From Lolium rigidum (Eukaryota; Streptophyta; Magnoliopsida; Poales; Poaceae): DNA of 64,000 nucleotides. Under the pieces are notes generated by a model. It did no database searches, was not told where the DNA came from, and saw nothing but the letters and a program-made list of their open reading frames with translations. The stretch lies in the NCBI RefSeq assembly GCF_022539505.1, contig NC_061510.1, forward strand, positions 100,084,292-100,148,291, in the 5' to 3' direction. Positions 1-10,198 of the stretch are shown here, in pieces; the first letter of the stretch is position 1; each line of letters starts with the position of its first letter. Both the position numbers and the translations under genes were made by a program.

Positions 1-1915
1 GTGCTGCGGGGATGTCATACTCGGCATCAAGTTGTCTCAACGGCGGTCCTAAGGCCCTTCTGAAGACATGGGTCTTCCACATGGACCACCAAGTCTCGAA
101 ACCATCAGTGGTGAAGGAGAAACGGAGGTCGTGGGGAATAGGAATGGCCAAAGCATCAAAGAAGGTATAACACCTTTGGCCCGTGAGGATGTCGGGCGGT
201 TCGGCTGCGCTGGCTGTCGGATGGTGCAAGAAGAAGTGTGGAGGCACCTGCCCAAGACCAAGCTGTCGGGCTGCCACTACCGGTTGATAACACTCATAGC
301 CAGGTTTGATTATCCGGTTTGAGGTACTCATGCCGACAGGAAGGAAGCAAGGACGAATCATGATGGAATACAGATGCTGGGTGCTGGCATCATCGGCAAA
401 ATTATCCAATCGAAAGGAGACCGGATTTTAAAAATTCACCGATTCAGTATAAGGAAAGAACAGGGGGTTGTCTAAACCTTGAAAGAAGATCTTCAACCAC
501 CCTGCTGCTTCTTTAGGGATCAGCCTGCTGCCTGGGAGACCATACAAAGCTTGGCCATAGCTGGTGCATCGGATATCCTTTCCGTTGACATCCGGAAAGG
601 TGCGGGAGGTCAAAGGTGGGAAGTCGGGGATGCGGGTCCGAAAGTATAGCTGCGCCCATAGCTGAATAAACCACCGGGGACCGCCGGTTTTGAGCTGTCT
701 TTTGAGAGAATAGTTTGACGGACATCGGTTGAAGAGATCGATAGACCTCTCCAAGAAACGGTTTGCCTAGGCCGAGTTGGGTGCCTTTAGCCGGTTCATA
801 GGCCGGGGAAAGATAATTCTTGGTAGGGGCGAGGGATGGGCCACAGAAGATAAAATGCTCTAACCGAGAAGTTCGGGAAGGCCGTATGTTCTCTCTCTGT
901 CACGGGACCTTTGGTCTTCATATAACATTTGAGGTAGGCTCCCCGAGCGGTGCACTCTTTTTTAGAAGAAAGGGTGAAAGGAACTCTCGGCGGTTTGAAT
1001 GCGGAAGGGCTTGGGGACGCAACGTCTAGGCCTCGTGATCATGGCTACATCCAGCGGGGTTGGTGTCATAGGGCCATGGCCGAACATAAAGCGATTCGGT
1101 GCGTCGGACCAGAAATAGCCGATGGTTTTCGGAATATTTTCATTTTTCTCGAGAGGAGATAATGATAATGACGGGGCATCGGCTATTCCTATGGCTTCCC
1201 GAGGTTGCATAATGGGTTACGGATACTCTATTATACCATACCACCCAACCCTCGGGGGATTAGGCCGGGCTCGCGAGACGGTCGGCCCATGAGGTCGGAT
1301 CTAAGTTACGGTTTACGAAGGGAATTACGTTAGCTTCGCAGAAATTAAGTGAGCAGGACTCTCGGAAGAACGAGGACCGAGGCACATAGAATTTGCGAGA
1401 GAAGGATGTGGTAGCAAGATGTCTGAGACCTAAAATTGATAGCGGATTAGAGCATTAATTCAGGTGTTTGCTGTTCACTCTTAACATTGGTGCACATGAC
1501 AAGAGGGCTGTCGAGGGTTACCTTCAGACCGGAGACCATGGCGTCAGCGTTGGATGACTCCGCCATTGGGTGCGCTGAGGAATTGGGACGGTGCGGCTGA
1601 GATCTGAGATTCGTGGAACTGCCGGGGCGGCGATTTGGGGATCTAGGTTTCTCAGGTGAGGGCGCAGGTTACCGTTTGGGAGGGCGGCTAGGTTGACCCT
1701 GCTCCCGTTATATTTTGGAGGCTGATGTGGTACCATCGGCTCTTTCAGGGAGTGCTTGACTCTAGCTATCGGCAAAGTTAAGTGAAGACATTCCTTCAGT
1801 TAAGATGAATGCTTTAGGACGGTGATAAAGTCAAAGGGGGCAAGGCGCCACGACATGTCCCGACGAAAGAAAAGCATAATGATTTTGGAAATGTTATTTC
1901 CAAAACCGGGGGGCA
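1..1915 (+). mobile_element. 3' internal part of a Ty3/gypsy-type LTR retrotransposon
   Basis: This stretch ends in a purine-rich tract (AAAACCGGGGGGCA, about 1902-1915) directly before an LTR start, so it reads as the 3' internal end of a plus-oriented LTR retrotransposon whose 5' part lies outside the window. No gag, protease, reverse transcriptase or integrase motif is visible. The only recognisable coding trace is an antisense plant-mobile-domain-like relic (428-1210). Assignment to gypsy rests on general resemblance to grass gypsy elements that carry antisense host-like genes; the family is not named. Confidence 0.55.
428..1210 (-). pseudogene. Plant mobile domain (PMD)-like pseudogene, antisense in the LTR element
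   Basis: Read on the minus strand, this region gives broken PMD-like segments in order: a piece with PLDVAMIT near 1050, a piece with KECTARGAYLKCYMKTKGP near 910-960, then GPRWFIQLWAQLYF near 655-690 and ALYGLPGSR near 525-550. The frame changes near 845-880 and a stop lies just upstream of 754, so no full protein is possible. PMD proteins of the MAIN/MAIL1 type occur both as host genes and inside plant MULE and Ty3/gypsy transposons. The antisense position relative to the LTR fits the transposon-borne form. The family call is from motif memory, not a search. Confidence 0.5.
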
Positions 1916-2132
1916 TGTGTTATCACCAGAATTTGACCGAGTCAGAGGTGGGCCGCGATCAAGATGGACTTGAAGATATATACATGGAAGAAATACGTGA
2001 ATCGGCCTTTTATACCAAGTTGGGCTAAATTGCCCGTGTATCTGTAACATATTAGATCGTATCTTAGTTTAGGAGTTAGAATCTTACTCGTGCACGGTTT
2101 AGTGCACGCCCACATTAGAAAGTCCGCTGGAC

Positions 2133-2140
2133 TATAAATA
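2133..2140 (+). promoter_or_regulatory. TATA box of the LTR promoter
   Basis: TATAAATA lies about 215 bp into the LTR, followed within 80 bp by an AT-rich stretch and a GC-rich leader. This is the usual place for an LTR core promoter. Assigned by sequence and position only. Confidence 0.5.
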
Positions 2141-2244
2141 TGTATCTAGGGTTTATGGAATAAACAACAACCAACGTTCAACCACAAACAAATCTCGGCG
2201 CATCGCCAACTCCTTCGTCTCGAGGGTTTCTCCGGTAAGCACCA

Positions 2245-2279
2245 TGCTGCCTAGATCGCATCTTGCGATCTAGGCAGCA
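2245..2279 (+). repeat. Perfect 16-bp hairpin, 3-nt loop
   Basis: The arms TGCTGCCTAGATCGCA (2245-2260) and its exact complement (2264-2279) are separated by TCT. It lies about 110 bp downstream of the TATA box, so it would be in LTR transcripts. Confidence 0.85.
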
Positions 2280-2416
2280 CTAGCCTGCCCACGTTGTTCA
2301 TGCGTTGCTCGTACTGAAGCCTTTTTGATGGCGAGCAACGTAGTTATCTTAGATGTGTTAGGGTTAGCATTGTTCTTCGAATTACATGCTTTCGTTATGC
2401 GACCCTTGCACATCTA

Positions 2417-2451
2417 GCCGCCCTTACACCTATCTTAGGTGTAGGGGCGGC
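2417..2451 (+). repeat. Second 16-bp hairpin, same 3-nt loop
   Basis: The arms GCCGCCCTTACACCTA (2417-2432) and TAGGTGTAGGGGCGGC (2436-2451) pair fully with one G-U or A-C type exception, around the same TCT loop as the hairpin at 2245-2279. The arm sequences of the two hairpins are otherwise unrelated. Confidence 0.8.
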
Positions 2452-3179
2452 ACCCGCTTGATCATAGTTTAGTAGATCTGATCCGTTACGGTTGCTCCTT
2501 GTTCATCAAGGATTAGTTTAACATCCGCAATAGTTAGGCCTTACAAAGGGTTGGAGGATCCGGCGGCGTGTAGGGTGGCGTTTGCTAGCCCTAGAAAGGA
2601 TGTTCCGGGGATCAACCTCGTGTTGGTTTTTAGGCCCTGTCTAGGATCGGCTTACGGTCACCGTGCGCGAGCGCGAGGCCCAATCGTGAGTAGGATGATC
2701 CGATTATGCGGTGAAAACCCTAAATCGTCGTAGATCTAATTAGCTTTATCTTGATCAAGCGGGACCACCATATATTCGGGCACCTCGTCCGAATCATGGG
2801 TGGATCGGCTCTTTGAGCCGATTCACGGGATAACCCGAGAGCCGATCGAGGCTCGTATTTAATGTTTACGTGTATGCCATGCAGGAAACTAAGCGAGGCA
2901 TCATCCACACCTTCCCGACCAGGTATAGGTCAGGTGGCACGCCCTTGTGATAAGCATCGGACGTGCGACCAGGAGGCTTTGCGGGCCGTCGCTCTGAGGG
3001 ACTGGGGCCAGCCGCAGCCCTAGTTGTTCCCGGCTCTACTGTGTTGGCCGTCTCTGCCCGCCAGGGGGTTTCTGACGTCAACTGTTACTTGATATTAGGA
3101 AATAAACGAAAGAGGCCGATCAATATAGAGCGCAAATGAATGAAAATAATTACTTTTGCAGCATTCTTCTCATGTCGAC

Positions 3180-3307
3180 CGAGCCCGCTGGGCCCAGACT
3201 TTTGGTCGCGGGTCACCTCTCGAACCGCGACTAAAGACCCCATTAGTCGCGGTTCGTATATTTTGGGGACTAATGGGGGCGGATGGAAGGCTCTTTTTCT
3301 ACTAGTG
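3180..3307 (-). mobile_element. Terminal fragment of a CACTA transposon
   Basis: The fragment ends at 3307 with the complement of CACTAGTAGAAAAAGAG, a typical grass CACTA terminus. Its interior holds a subterminal inverted repeat with 13-bp perfect arms (CGAACCGCGACTA, 3221-3233 and 3244-3256). The element body would lie to the left, but no second terminus or transposase is present, so it is a remnant. Confidence 0.65.
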
Positions 3308-3381
3308 TTCCCGCCGCGCCGTGGCTATATGGTGGACACCGGCGGGGGCGACGGGCACACCTCAAACCCTACCATCCATCC

Positions 3382-4281
3382 ATGGCCGACCACATTAGTT
3401 GGGAGCAAGTTGTTCAGATGTGCCGGCACCTCCACCCGGAGGAGGAGGAGGAGGAGGAGGAGGTAGTCGCCGCCGGCGTTGAGGCCCAACAGCTGGACCT
3501 GGAGGCGGCAGCGGCGGAGGCGGAGGTTGCGCAGGCGGTGGCGGAGGCGGCAGAGAGCGCGGAAGGGCGCCTCGCGGCGACCAGGGCGGAGATCGCCAAC
3601 GCCATGGCCGAGCTCACCGACGCCAGGGCCGAGCTCGCGGAGGCGCGTGCGGCCATCGCTGCCCCTCCTGCGGACGCCGTCATCCACGACATCGTGGACG
3701 ACGACCCTCCCGTGCCCACCCGCTTCGAGTGCGCCGACGACCAGCGGGTTCTGCTCGCGTCCTTCGAGTCCCTGGCTGGGGACGCCCAGCGCCGTCAGGC
3801 TTGGGTGGCGGAGGAGGAAGCCCACAGCTATGCGATGGCCATGGCTCGGGGGTTAATGTGCTCCGACCTGGACTCGCTCCAGCGTAGGGGCCCTTCTCCC
3901 GCACGGGTCGAGCAGGAGAACCGGGAGCTAGAGGTCGCCATTGCCGCCAGGGACGAAGCGGTGGCGGAGGCGGCTAGGGACAGGGCCCGCTTCATCGCCG
4001 ACGTGGCGGCGATCCAGGCAGCGGCGGCCCAGGCGAACGAGGACGCGGCGGCCGCGGTCTAGGCAGCGGCGGAGGAGGACGAGGCCCAGGCGGCGACGGA
4101 GGCGGCGGCTACCCAGGTGGCGTTGGCCCAGGCGGAGGCCCTGTGGGACAGCTCCCTGGCCGAGGCCCTCGAATGCCGCAGGCGGCAGGACGAGATGTCC
4201 GTTGGCCGGCGTGCGCGGCGCGCGGAGTGCGCGAAGCGCTCCCGCTTCGACGACGGCACCGGCCCTTCCGGCGACCAGTAG
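3382..4281 (+). pseudogene. Alanine/glutamate-rich coiled-coil protein, one premature stop
   Basis: From the ATG at 3382 the frame encodes MADHISWEQVVQMC, an acidic run made by a GAG repeat (3437-3464), then a long Ala/Glu/Arg-rich stretch that should form coiled coil (about residues 40-100 and 180-225). A TAG at 4060-4062 interrupts it. The same frame then continues for 72 codons of matching composition to a basic end (KRSRFDD) and a stop at 4279-4281, so the TAG looks like a single nonsense change. No enzyme motif is seen and the function is unknown. High GC and a Harbinger-like sequence just downstream (4440-4613) suggest it may be transposon cargo. The CACTA end lies 75 bp upstream. Confidence 0.5.
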
Positions 4282-4613
4282 TAGGGCGCGCGACTGCGAG
4301 TAACCGAGGCCGGTGTAGGCCGCGCGACGGCGAGTAGGTACGGCCGTTGTAGTTTAGGTTAACTCGACTAACCATCTCTGTAAAGATGGTCCTTTTGGCC
4401 AATCAATAGTAATGAAAAAAATCTTTTGCTTACCTATTCACTGCCGACCGGGCCGGATGCACCCAACGCGGACAGATTCCGCGACCGCCGAGCGTCCGCG
4501 GAGACGCAAACCCGGCGCATATTTGGGCCAGGTTTGCGTCTCCACGGACGGCCCGATCACTTTGCGTCGCCCCGCTGGAGGTGGTGCCAGACGCATTTCC
4601 GGTCACGGTCGAC
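4282..4613. mobile_element. Harbinger-like subterminal fragment after the coiled-coil gene
   Basis: The part from about 4500 to 4600 closely resembles the subterminal part of the Harbinger-like element at 6046-7539 (about 7385-7480): both contain TTTGCGTCGCCCCGCTGGAG. The expected terminal repeat is missing because an LTR-type sequence starts at 4614. It is a truncated relative of the 6046-7539 element. The first part (4282-4440) shows only a gene-like 3' flank. Confidence 0.5.
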
Positions 4614-4902
4614 TGATACGTCTCCAACGGGGTACCTCTTTCCCAATGATATGGAGGTACTCTTGTGGAGCAATCCCATGCCAAAATGATAAGACAAACA
4701 GACAGTAAGCATCTCAGCAATTTTTTATTTACTATTAGTATAGCTTTATTGAAAATGCTTCATAAAATGCTCACTATGACTTAGCTGTAAATTTCCATCA
4801 TGAATGATGCATGGCTTAGATTAGCGGCCCAGGCGTTTCCCTAACTCATATACAAACTCCATGGACTTATAAGTTTCGATTTTATTTCGCACCGCTAGGC
4901 AT
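4614..4902. mobile_element. LTR-retrotransposon fragment with duplicated LTR start
   Basis: The first 16 bp (TGATACGTCTCCAACG) repeat exactly at 4903. The part around 4800-4860 resembles internal DNA of the element at 44171-57602 (near 53455-53500, sharing TTAGCGGCCCA). It appears to be a rearranged piece of the same retrotransposon superfamily. No coding trace. Confidence 0.45.
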
Positions 4903-5687
4903 TGATACGTCTCCAACGTATCTATAATTTCTTATGTTCCATGCTAGTTTTATGACAATACCTACATGTTTTATTCACACTTTATAATATTTTTATGCAT
5001 TTTCTGGGACTAACCTATTAACAAGATGCCACAGTGCAGTTCCTGTTTTCTGCTGTTTTTGATTTCAGAAAAGTTGGTTTACAAATATTCTCGAAATTGA
5101 ACGAAACAAAAGAACACGGCCCTATTTTCCATGGAGTGTTTCAGAAGACCGAAGAAGAGTCGAGGAAGGCCAGCAGGGGGCCCACACCATAGGGCGGCGC
5201 GGCAGTGGGGCCCCCGCGCCGACATGTGGGGAGGGAGCCCCTGGCTCCCCCGACGCTGCCCCTTCGCCTATTTATTCCTTCGTCTCTGGAAACCCTAGTA
5301 CCGAGAGCCAAAATACGAGAACAGTTCCAGAGACGCCGCCGCCGTCAACCCTATCTCGGGGGGGGGGGGGGGGTCAGAAGATCTCCTCCGGCACCCTGCC
5401 GGAGAGGGGAATCATCACCGGAGGGCTCTACATCACCATGACCGCCTCCGGACTGATGCGTGAGTAGTTCATCCTTGGACTATGGGTCCATAGCAGTAGC
5501 TAGATGGTTGTCTTATCCTATTATGCCATCATATTTAGATCTTGTGAGCTACCTATCATGATCAATATCATCTATTTGTAATGCTACATGTTGTGTTTGT
5601 TGGGATCCGATGAATATGGAATACTATGTCAAGTTGATTATTGATCTATCATATATATGTTGTTTATGATCTTGCATGCTCTCCGTT
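4903..5687 (+). mobile_element. Truncated TGATACGTC-type LTR
   Basis: The start TGATACGTCTCCAACG and the order of later motifs (GCACTAACC-like segment, CTGTTTTCTGCTG, TATTTATTCC, CACCCTGCCGGAGAGGGGAATC) match the LTRs at 18419, 41288 and, inverted, 45270-57602. It stops at about 5687, in CATGCTCTCCGTTG, well short of the 1.6-kb length of the copy at 41288. A 16-base G run lies inside at 5358-5373. Confidence 0.7.
5358..5373 (+). repeat. Poly-G homopolymer (16 G)
   Basis: Sixteen consecutive G follow CTATCTC. Other copies of this LTR have only a short G run here, so the length may be a true expansion or a sequencing artefact. Confidence 0.8.
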
Positions 5688-5822
5688 GGGAGCATACCCA
5701 GACGCAAACGGACACGCGATGAAAAATGACCATTTTCATGTTGACCACTTTTCGCCGTTTGATATGCGTCGCCCGCGTCTAATATCCATCGCCTGATGTC
5801 GCCCCGTTGGAAATATCCTAAG
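5688..5822. mobile_element. Short Harbinger-like MITE or fragment
   Basis: The left part reads GGAGCATACCCAGACGCAAA and the right end CCCCGTTGGAAATATCC; inverted, the latter is GGATATTTCCAACGG, close to the GGGCATCTCCAACGG terminus at 7539. The interior (AAATGACCATTTTCATG) resembles the left subterminal part of the element at 6046. Target-site duplication is not clean. The stretch 5823-6045 holds nothing recognisable. Confidence 0.4.
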
Positions 5823-6045
5823 GTCAAATTCTGGTATCGAAGTTATCTGCTACTTTCTGGGCCTTCGATGGGCTTAATGGGTGTGGTGAAACTATACTCT
5901 TGAAGTCTTTCTTGATTTTTCTTTTATGTTGAAGACGTTATAATGAGATTTTTTCCATTAGTTTGTCAAAAAGAGAGAGAAACTGATATCGGTGGGATTT
6001 GAGCTGTCTCATGTTCCCTCCATGGTCTACGCAAGTGTAACCTTA

Positions 6046-7539
6046 CGGCATCTCCAATGGAGCGGCGTATTTCGGACGTTTAAATTGTCCGCGAGCATCC
6101 GTTTGTATCACCCCGTGGATGTAAAAATGATCGTTTTTGTCCGCGTGTTCGTTTGCGTCTAGAGGTGGCTCCAGCGGGACGATGCATTTTTTCTACTTGT
6201 TTTTTTTCTCTACTCCATTTAAACATAGTTCCAAACATTACATATTGGAACATGGTTTTACACAAACAAATACATAATTTGAAACATGGTTTACACAAAC
6301 TAATAAATGAACCATGGTTGACACAAATTAAAACATTGGAAAATGAGGAAAGCCAGTAGTGTTGGTTCCGTACTCTCGGGCACACTCAATCACCCAAACT
6401 AGAAAATCCAACTAACAATGATGACCCTGTTGTTCCCACCAAGGAAGAACATATAGAAACCGCCACTACTGGCTTCAATTGGCTCGTAACCATATTCAAT
6501 GCAAAGAAAGAACACTCTAACAATATTAGCTGTCGGTGTCCGAGCCAAACTCGCCGGTGTGGTAGTGCCTGCGGCAGGCTGTGTCGTCGAACACCTTGAC
6601 GATCATCTCGCCGTCCCCCTCGTAGAGGAAGGTGAGATGGCAGCCGGGCTCGAGCGCGAGGTCGCGGGCGAACTTGTCCCACCCCGTGCGCAGGTACATC
6701 TTGCCCTGCCCGTCGAACAGGACCACGATAGGCCACCGGCAGAAGTTGCAGCTGGCCTCCCCTAGCTGCAACTGGGCCGGCTCGACGCCACCGACGAACT
6801 CGGTGAACTTGTCCGGAAGCCGCTTGATGCCGAGTGGGTCATCGTCGATGCGGAGGAGGAACTCGAAGCAACGCTCCTCCTGTGAAGACGAGGAAGGCCC
6901 ATGCGACGACGACCATGGGGCCGTGCTGCTCCACCATGGCGGCCCCTTCCCCGGCCCAGGGGGCGACCATGCCTGCGGCCTTGACCGCCTCGCCGGCCAC
7001 CAGGACCCGCCATGGAGTTCCTCGCGGGTCTGGCTGCGTCGCAGGTAGAGCTAGGCGGCGCTACAGTGGAGCTTGTGGTGGTTAGGGTTTGTGTGGACGA
7101 GTGAATGAGGAAGAAGAGCGTGCGCCCTCTTTATATAGGCCGAACGTAGAGACGGCCACGGGATGCGTGGCATCGCCATTACTGCCTTGGCGGAGGTGGG
7201 TGGCCGCTCGGCAGGCGAGGCATCGCCATTAACGTGGCACAGACTGCCGAAGCGACGCCTCGGCGCTAGTCGCTGGCGCGCCTGAGAAGACGCATCGACG
7301 CATGATCACTGCCAGGCGGGCCCGACGAAACGTCCGCCAGATGTGAGCAGACACTTTGCGCGTCCGCGTTGCGTCCGTAGAGACGGATCGGAGGAGCATA
7401 TTTGGGCAGGTTTGCGTCGCCGCGGACGGTCCGGTCACTTTGCGTCGCCCCGCTGGAGCAGGAACCCGACGCATTTTTCGGCCCAACGGACGCAAACGGC
7501 CGCTCGGCTTCCATTTACGTCGCGCCGTTGGAGATGCCC
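6046..7539 (-). mobile_element. Harbinger-like TIR element carrying a B3-domain gene
   Basis: The termini are CGGCATCTCCAATGG (6046-6060) and, inverted, GGGCATCTCCAACGG (7525-7539). They are flanked by a 3-bp TTA duplication (6043-6045 and 7540-7542), the PIF/Harbinger signature. There is no transposase inside; instead a B3-domain coding segment lies on the minus strand at 6526-6879. The element is therefore non-autonomous with gene cargo. Its ends match those of the dead transposase copy ending at 44137 (GAGCATCTCC), a plausible type of source for transposase. Confidence 0.75.
6526..6879 (-). CDS. B3 DNA-binding-domain protein, partial (transposon cargo)
   Basis: The 117-codon open stretch reads EERCFEFLLRIDDDPLGIKR, then a B3-like core including GKMYLRTGWDKFARD, CHLTFLYEGDGEMIVKVF and a C-terminal RRHYHTGEFGSDTDS before TAA. 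B3 domains are plant-specific DNA-binding folds of about 100-120 residues; here nearly the whole protein is one domain. There is no ATG in this frame upstream. The preceding TCTTCACAG looks like a splice acceptor, so residue 1 may start a second exon, with a first exon between about 6880 and 7015 (ATG candidates in other frames near 6947 and 7013). It could be functional only if that exon is correct; I treat it as captured and partial. A disrupted relative lies at 60891-61609. Confidence 0.6.
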   Translation of the reverse strand, partial: EERCFEFLLRIDDDPLGIKRLPDKFTEFVGGVEPAQLQLGEASCNFCRWPIVVLFDGQGKMYLRTGWDKFARDLALEPGCHLTFLYEGDGEMIVKVFDDTACRRHYHTGEFGSDTDS

Positions 7540-7558
7540 TTAGCAATGTTCTAATCTA

Positions 7559-7639
7559 TTTCCTCTAATCCTTTTAATTAACTCAAATTTATTATAAATT
7601 TATACTAAATTTGAGTCGATTAAATTTGATCGGAGGGAG
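7559..7639. mobile_element. Very short Stowaway-like MITE (81 bp)
   Basis: The right end GATCGGAGGGAG is a classic Stowaway terminus, inverted CTCCCTCCGATC. The left end TTTCCTCTAATCC is a diverged match. Both are bounded by TA (7557-7558, 7640-7641). The interior is AT-rich and partly self-complementary (CTCAAATTTA / TAAATTTGAG). The stretch 7642-7826 is AT-rich with nothing recognised. Confidence 0.5.
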
Positions 7640-7954
7640 TACTACTGTGTAGTGTTTAGAAGGCACACCTGCCAAAAATACCCAAATAGAGTATGTGTCT
7701 ACGTACAGCTGAATTATATATAAAAGATCTCAAGAATCGCATTTTAAAGTTTTAGAAATAATAGAATAAACTAGGCATGTAAATTTTGTGGTTCCCCACG
7801 TTCCACCGCTTCTCCATTCATTTCTTTTTTTTTATAGAAAACTTAGGGCTTCATTTATATATTTCCAAGCAAGTTACAATCATGTTCGATACAACTTACA
7901 AGGAAAGGCGGTGTCATCCCTACCCATGAGCTATTAATATTTTCATAGCTAGCT

Positions 7955-8350
7955 TGCTTCGCACACAAGTGTGCCGCATAGTTTGTAGTTTGTTTCTCGT
8001 CTAGTAAACTGTAAGCTACAACCAGCCAACTGTGAGGCATGCATTTGAACTTGATGGAGGATTCCCATAATTTCCGATCGCTCATTTTGAAAATTATTCC
8101 AGTGATTCACGATGTTCTGACAGTCCGTCTCGATAATAACCTGTTGGACTCCAAGGGACTTCGCAAGCTCAATCCCATCACGACAAGCCAAGGCCTCTGT
8201 TAGCATTCTGTGCATAATTGTACCAACGGCTTCGAGCCGCTAGACAATGGCCATCATGATCGCGAGCTATACATCCGGTAGCCCATTTATAGATGAAGGA
8301 TTGAAACTGCCATCCACATTGATTTTAACCCATGTATTAGGAGGAGGTTG
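7955..8350 (-). pseudogene. LINE RNase H (RVT_3-like) domain, frameshifted
   Basis: Minus-strand reading gives NTWVKINVDGSF, the first RNase H catalytic aspartate motif, near 8300-8330. A frameshift and stops follow near 8265. The frame then resumes as RMLTEALACRDGIELAKSLG and VIIETDCQNIVNHW, which include the E and second D positions of plant LINE RNase H. The domain is recognisable but broken. It follows the zf-RVT segment, as in plant L1 elements with a C-terminal RNase H. Confidence 0.75.
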
Positions 8351-8367
8351 CCAACGAATAACATTAT

Positions 8368-10194
8368 TTACGATGTCGTGGTTTGATGGTCTGAAGCTGA
8401 GCAAACCTCCTGGATAACTTCAGCGATCCAGTGTGCTGACTGGCGAGTGCGAAAGTGTTGTTCCCCTCGTTTGTGCTTGTTTCTGCTCGTCCATATGTTA
8501 TATGCTGCAGTTGTGATAACTTCAGCCTCATAGCGGGAGCAAACTCGCCCACTTATAATGTCAGATGCCCACGTATTTGGGTGCAGATGGGGCAATCTAA
8601 CACCTGTGGCATCCTTGATCGCCTTCCATGCTCCAATGACACATGGGCAAGATATGATTGTGTGGAAAATGGATTCATCTGGATGCCCACGGAAAATACA
8701 TATCCCAGATTCTTCTATATGGCGCCTCTTCAAAATTCCCATGGTAGGGATGTAGCCATGAAGAACTCGCCACCAGAAGTGTTTAATTTTCGGCAATGTA
8801 TTCAGTTGCCAGCATTGTTTCCACATAGGAAGGTCATGACCTGCAGAGGAAGTCGGACCATTGTGGCGTCGGTCCATAGCAGCATTAGATAAAAGATGGT
8901 ACGCCGAGCGCACTGTGTACATACCATGCTTCTCAAAAGGCCAGGCTGGAGTGTCACTTTCAATTCCACCAAGAGGGATGGAGAGAATTGCATTTGCATC
9001 TGGAGGTATAAAAGTATCACGTACCAGGCTTTCATTCCAAGTTCCTTCAGCCGCATTTATCAAATCGGTCACCCATGTTAGCTGGGTGTCCGGGGGTTTC
9101 CATAAGGGTCTAAGCGATCTGTTTGCGGGGATCCAATTGTCCTTCCATATTTTAATATCCTTTCCAGTCCTGACTCGTTTGATCATACCACGTTCCAGCG
9201 CATAACGCCCACTGAGGATAGCACGCCATGTATGCGAGGAGTGTTTTCCTTTCTTTGCTTGCATGAAGTCACAATGTGGAAAATACCTCCCCTTCATCAC
9301 TCTAGCATATAACGAGTCTGGTTTCATCAACAGTCGCCAGCCTTATTTTGCGAGAAGTGTCAAATTGAAAGTAGGCAAGTCACGGAACCCCATTCCTCCT
9401 TTCAGCTTAGAGCATGTCATATCTGGCCAGTTTAACCAGTGCATTTTCCTCTTCTCTGGACATCCACCCCAATAGTAATTTGACATTGATGAGGTGATCT
9501 TTTTACAAATCGCCGGACTGAGCTTAAAACAGCTCATAGAGTAAGTTGGTATTGCCTGCGCCACCGACTTCAAAAAGACGTCCCTTCCGGCCGCATTCAG
9601 ATTCTTCTCGCACCATCCAGATACTAAGGCATGCACTCGCTCTGGTATGTACTCAAAAGCTTCCTTTATCGACCTTCCAACAGCCGTAGGGAGGCCTAAA
9701 TATTTAGCACCTAACGCCTCAGTTTCAATGCCCAGACTATTCAGCACTTCCATCTTCACCTTCTCATTGGTATTAATACTAAAGAAAACTGAAGATTTCT
9801 GCTTGTTGACGAGCTGGCCAGAAGCTCTGTTATAATCCTCAATGGCTTTCTGAATTCGATCTGCATCTTTTTTGGTTGCCTCCGAAAATAGAATGCAATC
9901 ATCAGCAAAAAGGAGGTGTGACACCCAAGGCTCATGAACTCCCACCCTAATTCCTCTTGCCAAATGTCTTGGTCCTAAATTATTAAGTAAAGAGGAGAAA
10001 CCATCAGCACATAATAAGAAAAGATAAGGTGAAATAGGGCCACCTTGTCGAATTCCTCTAGATGGTCTGAAGAAATTTGAGAATTCACCATTTACGCGGA
10101 TAGAGAAAGACACTGTGCGGACACATTCCATAATTCGTTGACAGCGAGACGGCTGCGTATATTTGACACAGTAGAAATTCGGGGCGAGAACCAA
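8368..10194 (-). pseudogene. LINE ORF2 remnant: reverse transcriptase and zf-RVT
   Basis: The frame encodes the RT block with SRGIRQGGPISPYLF and the catalytic LLFADDCILF (F-A-D-D box), then KYLGLPTAVGR, GWCEKNLNAAGRD and WGGCPEKRKMHWLNW. A TAA at 9343-9345 sits exactly where relatives have a glutamine codon (LLAK-stop-GWRLLMKPDSL), so one nonsense change splits the frame. The same frame then runs on through the zinc-binding segment (KIKHFWWRVLHGYIPT, HTIISCPCVIGAW) to a stop at 8368. RT and zf-RVT are otherwise well preserved, suggesting a fairly young copy. Confidence 0.85.
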
Positions 10195-10198
10195 CCTG

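Larger units (their letters stand above)
1916..3082 (+). mobile_element. 3' LTR of the gypsy-type element, rich in hairpins
   Basis: The LTR starts with TG right after the purine tract (1916 or 1918) and ends near 3080-3083, where the CA is uncertain. It has a TATA box (2133-2140). Downstream, in what would be the transcribed leader, it has at least five short inverted repeats. No target-site duplication can be checked because the 5' LTR is outside the window. The nearby stretch 3083-3179 shows nothing recognisable. Confidence 0.6.
7827..10195 (-). mobile_element. 5'-truncated L1-type LINE
   Basis: Reading on the minus strand, the element carries reverse transcriptase, a zinc-binding zf-RVT region and RNase H in order, and ends in an A-rich tail (poly-T at about 7829-7838 on the plus strand). 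The 5' part with the endonuclease is missing; similarity to RT starts at about 10150. It abuts a SINE at 10199. Confidence 0.85.

Noticed and set aside
3325..3825. 166-codon minus-strand frame with a leucine run
   Set aside because: It is antisense to the GAG-repeat coiled-coil frame, which has the better start and composition.
6762..7013. Serine-rich minus-strand frame in the B3 element
   Set aside because: The serine run is an out-of-frame reading of the B3 coding segment. Only its first part may be a first exon.
8455..8892. 145-codon plus-strand frame
   Set aside because: Antisense of the LINE zf-RVT region.
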